Shown: in pieces, positions 1-5,448 of the stretch
Numbering within the stretch: position 1 is the stretch's first letter
How the letters are laid out: every line of letters begins with the position of its first letter
Assembly: GCA_011371515.1 (NCBI GenBank)
Contig: DRQE01000156.1
Span: 1 to 14,530 of the forward strand
Source of the DNA: Deltaproteobacteria bacterium
Lineage (GTDB): Bacteria > Desulfobacterota > GWC2-55-46 > DRQE01
Length of the DNA: 14,530 nucleotides
Direction of reading: 5' to 3'
Program-made: the position numbers and the translations under genes
Notes under the pieces: generated by a model
What the model was told of the DNA's origin: nothing
The model's input: the letters and a program-made list of their open reading frames with translations, nothing else
Databases searched by the model: none

Positions 1-267
1 CTGTGCCCTCTCGATGGATATTACCACATCTCCAAGCACTTCTTCATCCATGGGAAAGCTCAAGACATCGGTGGCTTTGTCTTTCTGCCTGTAGGTACGG
101 TTGAGTTTCCTTATCTCCTCGTCGTCGGTAAGAAGAAGGCTCAACTCCACACCATCGAGCCCGAGGGCTTTTAGAACCTCTTTACACATCTCTTTTATCT
201 TTCTTTTGCCCCTTTTGAGCCCTACCCTACTCTGTATCCATATCTTCGGTGCCCTCTTTTTCGGCAT
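1..267 (-). CDS. ybeY: YbeY endoribonuclease, N-terminal 89 residues (runs off the window)
   Basis: YbeY is a metal-dependent single-strand endoribonuclease that acts in 16S rRNA 3'-end maturation and ribosome quality control. Seen here: the minus-strand frame opens with ATG at 267 and stays open to position 1. Its residues 54 to 72 read LNRTYRQKDKATDVLSFP-like, followed by LGDVVIS, which is the family's conserved N-terminal signature (LN..YR..D..TDVLSFP....LGD). The catalytic HxxxHxxGxxxH motif lies beyond the window. The start is chosen because AAGGA sits 9 nt upstream and no other ATG or GTG fits before the signature. The gene overlaps the 3' end of phoH by 41 nt in another frame, so it is probably translationally coupled. 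The phoH-ybeY pair is a widespread conserved neighbourhood, which supports the call. Confidence 0.93.
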   Translation of the reverse strand, partial: MPKKRAPKIWIQSRVGLKRGKRKIKEMCKEVLKALGLDGVELSLLLTDDEEIRKLNRTYRQKDKATDVLSFPMDEEVLGDVVISIERAQ

Positions 268-1234
268 CCTCTTTCTTCCTTTCTGCCCTCTCGAATGCCC
301 TTATGACCTCCTGCACGAGGGGGTGTCTTACCACATCCGCTTCTGTAAAGTATACGAACCTTATACCCTCTATGCCTTTGAGAATCCTCTGCGCCTCAAC
401 AAGCCCTGATGGCCTTGCAAGGGGCAGGTCAATCTGGGTGACATCTCCTGTTATGACTGCCTTCGAGTTGAACCCAAGCCGTGTTAGAAACATCTTCATC
501 TGCTCAACCGTTGTGTTCTGTGCCTCGTCGAGTATTATGAAGGAGTCGTTAAGTGTTCTACCCCTCATGAATGCAAGGGGGGCAACCTCTATAACGCCCC
601 TTTCAAGAAGTCTTCTTGCGTCCTCAAAGTCCATCATGTCGTGAAGCGCATCGTAAAGGGGCCTTAAGTATGGATCGACCTTTGAGGCAATATCGCCCGG
701 CAGAAACCCCAGCTTTTCACCTGCCTCAACGGCAGGTCTGGTAAGGATTATCCTTTCCACCTCCTTTTCTGCAAGGCTTGCCACCGCTGCTGCCATCGCA
801 AGGTAGGTCTTTCCGGTGCCAGCAGGCCCTATGCCGAACACCATGTCGTATTCCCTTATGTAATCTATGTAGAGCTTTTGTGCAAGGCTTTTGGGCACTA
901 TCTGTTTCTTACGGTAGGATATGTAGATTGTATCCATGAACACATCTGAAAGGTGCACTGTCCTGTCTGAAAGAAGAATCCTCAGGGCATAATCCATGTC
1001 AGGTGGAGAGAAGGTATAGCCTCTTCCTATCAGTTCGTATAGCTCACGAAGGAGCTTTTCTGCCACCTCCACCTTATCTTTTTCTCCCTCAAAGATTACC
1101 ATGTTGCCCCTGTTGTGGACCCCTATACCAAGCCTCTGGGAGAGTTTCTTAAGGTTTTCCCCTCCCTTGCCAAAAAGGATGAGTGCACGGGTGTTGTCCT
1201 CGAGCACAAGGTTTTCGGTAACCTTCTCTTCCAT
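227..1234 (-). CDS. phoH: PhoH family ATPase (PhoH-like, paired with YbeY)
   Basis: This is a 335-residue cytosolic PhoH-like P-loop ATPase, the usual length for the family. Residues 1 to about 75 form a KH/R3H-like N-terminal region containing GKGGENLKKL. The P-loop is GPAGTGKT at 136 to 143, the Walker B segment IILDEAQN is at 233 to 240, and a TGD sensor-type motif is at 262 to 264. The family is linked to RNA metabolism; its exact substrate is not settled. The start ATG at 1234 directly abuts the TAG stop of the GH57 gene, and GAGGAG inside the GH57 3' end provides the ribosome binding site 6 nt away. The acidic and basic C-terminal tail (about 318 to 335) is encoded by the stretch that also starts ybeY. 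It is probably co-transcribed as GH57-phoH-ybeY. Confidence 0.96.
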   Translation of the reverse strand: MEEKVTENLVLEDNTRALILFGKGGENLKKLSQRLGIGVHNRGNMVIFEGEKDKVEVAEKLLRELYELIGRGYTFSPPDMDYALRILLSDRTVHLSDVFMDTIYISYRKKQIVPKSLAQKLYIDYIREYDMVFGIGPAGTGKTYLAMAAAVASLAEKEVERIILTRPAVEAGEKLGFLPGDIASKVDPYLRPLYDALHDMMDFEDARRLLERGVIEVAPLAFMRGRTLNDSFIILDEAQNTTVEQMKMFLTRLGFNSKAVITGDVTQIDLPLARPSGLVEAQRILKGIEGIRFVYFTEADVVRHPLVQEVIRAFERAERKKEDAEKEGTEDMDTE

Positions 1235-2893
1235 CTACATCTCCTCGAAGTTTGATACATCTATGTCTGGAAAGATGTTGTCCCTTTCCTCAAGGGTGGC
1301 TATGAAGCCCTCTTCTTCCTCACCTATAGCACCCTCTTCAAGGTATCTTTCGAGTATTACCCCGAGTCTTTTGAAGTCTTCAAGGTGTTTCTGCACCCGC
1401 TCTTCTGCGTAGTCCTTTGCAGTGCCTGTGGTTACAAGAAAGGGCCAGTCAGATGATTCGAGAAGAAGCAGTTCCCTTGCCATCTGCCCGAGTATCCTTT
1501 CCGTGGTTCCATCTCTTTTTCCATGAGATAGCTCGCAGACCCTTCTCATAACAGACTCAGCCGCATAGATAGAGCGCCATATCCACCTTGTCTGCTCGTT
1601 GAACCATACCTTGTGGTCTCCACCATCTCCCCAGCTACCTTCAGGAATCTCTACCCCTGCTGCAGGGTCTGTCCCCTCTATGTATGTTCCTGCCGTTACG
1701 GGAAGCACCTCACCACATCTGTAAAGCCCCTTTATGACACCACGCAGCCACTGTGGACCCTCATACCACCAGTGGCCAAATAGCTCTGCATCGTATGGTG
1801 CGGCAATCACCGCTGGTATGCCCGTATGCCTGAAGTAATCTGATGCAACCCTTTCAACAAGCTCTACGAAGTTTCTTGCATGTTCTTCTACCCTCTTTGC
1901 CGCCTCATCGGGGTTGTAGAGTTTTTTTCCAGCAAGTCCGCACTCACGGTCTGTAACCCTCCAGTATCTGAGCCCTGCGGGAAAACTCTTTTTGTGAAAC
2001 TCAAGATAGGCTCCATCACCGGGATAGCCCCACCGGGCACTCCAGACCCGAACCCCTGTGCTCGGATCCCTCGTAAATACCCTTACAGCCGTTCCACCAA
2101 GGGCGAAAACCCTGTAGGGAGACCTTACAGAACCTGCCTCCACAACATTATACTCAGTATCAATTTTATTCCATAAGGCAGCATAAGATATAGAATTTGC
2201 CCCTGTCGTCATGTGGGTATCGACAAATATATACTTTATCCCCTCCTCTTCGAGAAACTGCTCTATACCTTTCCTCCTGCGGGTTGCACCTGTGACAGGG
2301 TTCTGCCACATACCCTCTGGTCTGTAGGCACATTCTGGAAGCCACATGCCTGCAGGGGGTCTGCCGAAGTATTTCCTGTGGGTCTTCACCGCCTCTCTTA
2401 TCTGAAGCCTTATGCTGCCATCGTCTGACAGAAGCGGCAGGTAGCCATGGGTTGCACAGGTGGTAACGAGCTCTATGGAGCCTGAATCCTGCAGCCCCCT
2501 GAAGGCTGAAAGGAGGTCACGGTGGTATCTGTCTCTAAAGTCTCTGTGTATGGAGGTGTAGAACTCAAGCCACATCATGGCGAGCCCATAGAGGGGGTCT
2601 TCTGTGGAGAGGACCCTCAGTTCCTTTTCAGAGGCAAGTATCCTTTCGGAAAGATACCTTTCGAACCCCTCTGCAAACTCCTCCTGTGAGAGCATCTCAC
2701 ACACCGTGGGAGAGAGACTCAGCGTTACATGTGGCTGGTAGCCCTCCCGAGAGAGGTCTTCAAAGAGGTTTAAAAGGGGTATGTATGTCTCTGCACACGC
2801 CTCGTTCAGCCAGTCCACTCCATGGGGCCACCTTCCGTGGGACAGCACATAGGGAAGGTGGGCATGAAGCAGAAATATTAGATTACCCTTCAT
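1235..2893 (-). CDS. GH57 family 1,4-alpha-glucan branching enzyme
   Basis: This is a 552-residue glycoside hydrolase family 57 protein of the branching-enzyme type (TK1436/TTHA1902-like, often annotated DUF1957). It would cut alpha-1,4 glucan chains and rejoin them as alpha-1,6 branches during glycogen synthesis. Motif 1 is HAHLPY at 10 to 15. The nucleophile motif is WLPECAY at 184 to 190, with E187. The acid/base motif is APYDAELFGHWW at 365 to 376, with D368. The C-terminal helical region carries SSDWPF near 480 to 485. The length fits the branching enzymes rather than the longer GH57 amylases and amylopullulanases. There is no signal peptide, so it is cytosolic. It is the first gene of an apparent operon with phoH and ybeY, a functionally unrelated pairing. 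The family is frequent in thermophiles, though not restricted to them. Confidence 0.92.
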   Translation of the reverse strand: MKGNLIFLLHAHLPYVLSHGRWPHGVDWLNEACAETYIPLLNLFEDLSREGYQPHVTLSLSPTVCEMLSQEEFAEGFERYLSERILASEKELRVLSTEDPLYGLAMMWLEFYTSIHRDFRDRYHRDLLSAFRGLQDSGSIELVTTCATHGYLPLLSDDGSIRLQIREAVKTHRKYFGRPPAGMWLPECAYRPEGMWQNPVTGATRRRKGIEQFLEEEGIKYIFVDTHMTTGANSISYAALWNKIDTEYNVVEAGSVRSPYRVFALGGTAVRVFTRDPSTGVRVWSARWGYPGDGAYLEFHKKSFPAGLRYWRVTDRECGLAGKKLYNPDEAAKRVEEHARNFVELVERVASDYFRHTGIPAVIAAPYDAELFGHWWYEGPQWLRGVIKGLYRCGEVLPVTAGTYIEGTDPAAGVEIPEGSWGDGGDHKVWFNEQTRWIWRSIYAAESVMRRVCELSHGKRDGTTERILGQMARELLLLESSDWPFLVTTGTAKDYAEERVQKHLEDFKRLGVILERYLEEGAIGEEEEGFIATLEERDNIFPDIDVSNFEEM

Positions 2894-2901
2894 ACCTTAG
2901 A

Positions 2902-2930
2902 AGTCTACCACAGCAGATGGATTTTTGCAA
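2902..2930 (-). promoter_or_regulatory. Candidate sigma-70 promoter for the GH57-phoH-ybeY operon
   Basis: Reading the minus strand, TTGCAA (2930 to 2925, four of six matches to TTGACA) is followed by exactly 17 nt and then TAGACT (2907 to 2902, four of six matches to TATAAT). It lies in the 60-bp gap between the lpxC stop and the GH57 start. The expected transcription start, about 6 to 7 nt downstream, falls at roughly 2895 to 2896, only 2 to 3 nt before the ATG. The AAGG next to the ATG is too close for a normal Shine-Dalgarno site, so the mRNA may be effectively leaderless. The elements are individually imperfect. Confidence 0.45.
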
Positions 2931-2953
2931 TTTTGGAAGGAAAAATGAGGCTT

Positions 2954-3880
2954 TCAAACCGAAAGAAAACTCTCTTTGAGAACGAAGGCAGGAAGCCCTT
3001 CTCTGGAGTTCTCCCTTTCGGGGCTTATCTCTTCCCAGCAGTCCTTCTTTTTAAGGAACTTCTTTGCAAGTCTGTAGTTAAGATAATGGCCTGCCCTGTA
3101 GCCCTCCACCCGTGCACAGAGCCTTACGCCAAGAAGGGCGAGGTCTCCTATGAGATCAAGCACCTTGTGTCTTACAAACTCGTCCTCATAGCGCATGATT
3201 TCCTTGTTTATGATGTCCTCCTCGCCTATCACTATGGCATTATCAAGCCCTCCACCCATGGCAAGCCCATTCTCGCGCAGCATCTGGACATCGTTCAGAA
3301 AGCCAAACGTCTTTGCACGGGAAAGACTCTTTTTGAACTCCACAGGCGAAAGCCTTATGCTTATGGACTGGGTCTCAAGGTATGAGTAATAGAAGTCCAT
3401 GCTGTAGTCTATCTTCAGCCCGCCACACTCTTCTGGTGGAAGAAGGGCTATAAACCTTCCCCCTTCCTTTATCTTGATGGGTCTGGTTATAACCACTATC
3501 TTTCTGGCTGCATCCAGCCTCCTTATGCCTGCCCTCTCTATGAACTCAACGAACATGGCGGCACTTCCATCGAGTATGGGAAGCTCTGGTCCCCATACCT
3601 CAACCACCGCGTTGTCCACACCAAGTGCATAGAAGGCTGCCATAAGGTGCTCTATAGTGGACATCCGCGCACTACCAGCCCCTATGGTGGTGGCATAGCT
3701 TGTATCCACCACATTGTCCACAGTGGCAGGTATGGAAGGCTCACCTTCAAGGTCCTTCCTTACGAACACTATACCCGTGTTCTCTTGGGCAGGCAGAATC
3801 CTTACCCTTACAGCAGAACCCGTGTGGAGCCCCCTGCCACCAAACTCTATAACCTTATTTACAGTAGTTTGACATACCAT
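2954..3880 (-). CDS. lpxC: UDP-3-O-acyl-N-acetylglucosamine deacetylase LpxC
   Basis: LpxC is a zinc deacetylase that carries out the committed step of lipid A synthesis, removing acetate from UDP-3-O-acyl-GlcNAc on the cytosolic side of the inner membrane. The protein has 308 residues, close to the E. coli length. The zinc ligands align one for one: H78 in TIEHLMAA, then H238 and D242 in RHKVLDLIGDL, plus the catalytic H265 in AGHYLN. The N-terminal GRGLHTG motif and the AKTFGF motif (189 to 194) are also present. A start at ATG 3880 places GLHTG at the usual distance. No clear Shine-Dalgarno site precedes it. It follows an AT-rich 148-bp gap and is separated from GH57 by 60 bp with its own candidate promoter. 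Its presence indicates an LPS-bearing Gram-negative host. Confidence 0.97.
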   Translation of the reverse strand: MVCQTTVNKVIEFGGRGLHTGSAVRVRILPAQENTGIVFVRKDLEGEPSIPATVDNVVDTSYATTIGAGSARMSTIEHLMAAFYALGVDNAVVEVWGPELPILDGSAAMFVEFIERAGIRRLDAARKIVVITRPIKIKEGGRFIALLPPEECGGLKIDYSMDFYYSYLETQSISIRLSPVEFKKSLSRAKTFGFLNDVQMLRENGLAMGGGLDNAIVIGEEDIINKEIMRYEDEFVRHKVLDLIGDLALLGVRLCARVEGYRAGHYLNYRLAKKFLKKKDCWEEISPERENSREGLPAFVLKESFLSV

Positions 3881-4028
3881 AGCACTTATTTTCTACATGC
3901 AAGAGTCATACCATAATACATTTTTCCAGCAAAATAAAGCACTTACAAAACAGCCACCAGAGATGTTACACCTCACAATGTATCAAAAAAACAACACTTT
4001 TTCCAGTCTATTCTCATTTTTGCAACAC
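3881..4028. other. AT-rich intergenic region between DUF2905 and lpxC with short direct repeats
   Basis: This 148-bp gap is markedly more AT-rich than its surroundings and holds no gene. It contains pairs of short direct repeats: CATACCATA at 3873 to 3881 (overlapping the lpxC start codon) and 3907 to 3915; AGCACTTA at 3881 to 3888 and 3939 to 3946; TTTTTCCAG at 3921 to 3929 and 3998 to 4006. A run of seven A on the plus strand (3985 to 3991), which is a T tract in the transcribed direction, lies after the DUF2905 stop but has no good GC-rich hairpin before it. The region most likely holds the lpxC promoter and leader, but I could not pick a convincing -35/-10 pair. Confidence 0.4.
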
Positions 4029-4253
4029 CTATTTACGGGTAAACAGGTAAAGAAGAAGTGAGAGTATGATGCTTATCAGTATGGATGTTCCAAGAGGAAA
4101 GTAGAATACGAAGTTATCCCTCTTGTAGTATATATCTCCGGGCAGTCTTCCAAGGTAGGGTATCTTTGGGGCGAGCGTAATAAGAAGCCCTATGCCCACC
4201 AGCACGAGTCCCAGCACTATGAGAATCTTTCCCATGGGGTAGAAGGCGTTCAT
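4029..4253 (-). CDS. DUF2905 family small membrane protein
   Basis: This is a 74-residue protein with two predicted transmembrane helices (about 9 to 28 and 51 to 71). The segment between them, LGRLPGDIYYKRDNFVFYFPLGTS, split as LGRLPGDIYYKRD and NFVFYFPLGTS, is the characteristic DUF2905 core. The family is widespread in bacteria and its function is unknown. Two in-frame ATGs exist, at 4253 and at 4235 (residue 7). Neither has a Shine-Dalgarno site, but a strong promoter immediately upstream predicts transcription starting at about 4253, so leaderless translation from the first ATG is possible. It sits between the phage lysis genes and lpxC and is probably a host gene that marks the edge of the phage block. 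Confidence 0.88.
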   Translation of the reverse strand: MNAFYPMGKILIVLGLVLVGIGLLITLAPKIPYLGRLPGDIYYKRDNFVFYFPLGTSILISIILSLLLYLFTRK

Positions 4254-4259
4254 GTAGAT

Positions 4260-4288
4260 ATTATATACAGCAGGACTTGCAAGGTCAA
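4260..4288 (-). promoter_or_regulatory. Strong sigma-70-type promoter upstream of DUF2905
   Basis: On the minus strand, TTGACC (4288 to 4283, five of six matches to TTGACA) and a perfect TATAAT (4265 to 4260) are separated by exactly 17 nt. This is the best promoter match I found in the window. The predicted transcription start is close to 4253, the first base of the DUF2905 ATG. It lies in the 102-bp gap between the phage holin stop and the DUF2905 start, so it gives the host gene its own transcription independent of the phage late operon. Confidence 0.75.
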
Positions 4289-4314
4289 TCTGGACCGAAG
4301 GGGCTACAGAGACA

Positions 4315-4328
4315 GCCTCCTTGGAGGC
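4315..4328 (-). terminator. Short GC-rich hairpin at the end of the phage late operon (weak terminator candidate)
   Basis: A perfect 6-bp inverted repeat, GCCTCC-AA-GGAGGC on the minus strand, lies 28 nt past the holin stop and about 27 nt ahead of the DUF2905 -35 element. Its position between two transcription units suggests a terminator. However, the loop is very small and no T tract follows, so a factor-independent terminator is doubtful. It could also be part of a phage attachment region or be chance. Confidence 0.25.
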
Positions 4329-4355
4329 CAGAATTGTAAGAGAGCTTCTGTGGTT

Positions 4356-4775
4356 CTATCCCCTGCCCTTTTCTCTCTGCCACTTTTCAAGGCCTCTGGT
4401 GCCAGCGGCAATACCCAGTATAAGTAGCATGGCGTTCCACAGATGGGCTGGAATATCTACGGGCTTGAGCCCCAGTGGTTCGAAGTAGGGAAGCAGCACA
4501 TAGTTGTTTATTATTACCAGACTGAATGTAAAACCCACCACAGGGCGCCAGCTCCATTGAAGAAAGTGCTCGCTCCTTGCTTCAGCCCGCATGGTCTGGT
4601 TCACCGCCTCTATGAGCCTTATATCCTGTTCAAGCTCTTTCAGGGCGAGCTCTCTACCCTTAAGTCTGAACTCTTCTTTTTCCTTTTCACTCATTGAAGA
4701 AGGAAGGTAGCGGTCTGCAAGCCTGTCGATAAGGCGACCCACCGTATTTTTTACTATTGCTCCAACAGGGTTCAT
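4356..4775 (-). CDS. Holin of the GTA 3TM holin family
   Basis: This is a 139-residue phage membrane protein resembling the family known as holin of 3TMs, for gene-transfer release. The N-terminal half (about 1 to 68) is charged and helical. Then ARSEHFLQWSWRPVVGF leads into hydrophobic segments at about 78 to 98 and 108 to 125, ending in TRGLEKW. The EHFLQ.SWRP motif, the short turn containing the proline pairs and the final G.RG.EK pattern are typical of the family. Holins make the membrane holes that release endolysin. It follows the endolysin gene by 37 bp, with a GGGAGG ribosome binding site 10 nt before the ATG. The family occurs both in the Rhodobacter gene transfer agent and in ordinary phages, so it does not by itself decide between the two. 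Confidence 0.85.
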   Translation of the reverse strand: MNPVGAIVKNTVGRLIDRLADRYLPSSMSEKEKEEFRLKGRELALKELEQDIRLIEAVNQTMRAEARSEHFLQWSWRPVVGFTFSLVIINNYVLLPYFEPLGLKPVDIPAHLWNAMLLILGIAAGTRGLEKWQREKGRG

Positions 4776-4812
4776 AACGGGGAAAACCTCCCTCTGTGGT
4801 TCTTTTAACTCT

Positions 4813-5223
4813 TTAGCCCTCCCTCATCATCTCTGCGAGCTCTTCTGCCCTTCTGCCCACCTGACGAGCCCAGCGGCTATCGAGCATCTCTCTTGCTGCC
4901 TGTTCGTAATCCCCCCTTTCGAGTGCACGGAGCATCTTCTTGAAAGAAAGAAAACCACCGGGACCGAGATTGAAGCACATATCCACCAGTGCCATCTTCC
5001 TCGTCTCTGTGAGCCCATTCCAGTAAGGCAGTCTTTCCTTAAGAAAATCAAGCACCCGCTTTATGTCGTTCTTCAAAAGATAGAGTGCCTCATCTTCCGT
5101 TATACCCACATCGTCAAGGTTTCTGCCCACCCCTATGGTGAGCTTGCCGCGGGTATCCCTGTAGGGCTTGAGCCTCAAGCCCTCGTGGGTTATAAGGAGT
5201 TTTATGAGTTTCTCCTCCACCAT
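4813..5223 (-). CDS. Phage endolysin, T4-type lysozyme (GH24)
   Basis: This 136-residue muramidase of glycoside hydrolase family 24 would cleave the MurNAc-GlcNAc bond of peptidoglycan at the end of the lytic cycle. The catalytic triad has the T4 lysozyme spacing: E14 in THEGLRLKPY, D23 in YRDTRGKLT, and T29 in TIGVGRNL (T4 residues 11, 20 and 26). The C-terminal helical lobe includes ALVDMCFNLG near 78 to 87. There is no signal peptide or SAR helix at the N terminus, so export should depend on the adjacent holin. The start at 5223 has GGAGG 8 nt upstream. It lies between a coiled-coil membrane protein and the holin. Confidence 0.95.
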   Translation of the reverse strand: MVEEKLIKLLITHEGLRLKPYRDTRGKLTIGVGRNLDDVGITEDEALYLLKNDIKRVLDFLKERLPYWNGLTETRKMALVDMCFNLGPGGFLSFKKMLRALERGDYEQAAREMLDSRWARQVGRRAEELAEMMREG

Positions 5224-5237
5224 ATGCTAAACCTCCT

Positions 5238-5444
5238 TCAATGGTTACCCCTGAACCACTGCCAGAGGGTCGTGACAACGGCAGAAACACCGCTGGCAAG
5301 CCCTGCCATCTTGAGCCTGTGGGCTGTAAGGGTCTCTTCTATCTGCTCAAGTTTTGCCCACTGGGCGCGCTGAGCCTCCTCTATGGCATCGAGCTTGCCC
5401 TCTATTCTACCTATGGCGTGTGAGATTTTATCAAATTCCGTCAT
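5238..5444 (-). CDS. Small coiled-coil plus C-terminal membrane-segment protein of the lysis cassette
   Basis: This 68-residue protein has a long amphipathic helix (about 4 to 45, with heptad-like I/L/A spacing such as IGRIEGKLDAIEEAQ) followed by one hydrophobic stretch (about 46 to 64) ending in WQWFRGNH. The layout resembles XhlA-type haemolysin-like proteins and other phage lysis accessory proteins, but I cannot name a family with confidence. The ATG at 5444 is preferred over an in-frame TTG 15 nt upstream because GAGGTG lies 7 nt before it, formed by the end of the preceding tail gene. That gene stops at 5449, 4 nt upstream. The endolysin starts 14 nt after this gene's stop. It is probably a holin partner or spanin-like helper; the function is inferred from position. 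Confidence 0.75.
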   Translation of the reverse strand: MTEFDKISHAIGRIEGKLDAIEEAQRAQWAKLEQIEETLTAHRLKMAGLASGVSAVVTTLWQWFRGNH

Positions 5445-5448
5445 CTTT

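Noticed and set aside
2933..3385. Plus-strand 150-codon open frame over lpxC
   Set aside because: It is antisense to a clear lpxC with all catalytic residues; plus-strand frames across the window are shadows of minus-strand genes.
4290..4360. tRNA-like or attachment-site-like sequence next to the phage end (TGGTTCTATCC)
   Set aside because: It cannot be folded into a cloverleaf: the flanking stems do not pair. No duplicate attachment core can be tested, as the other end lies outside the window.
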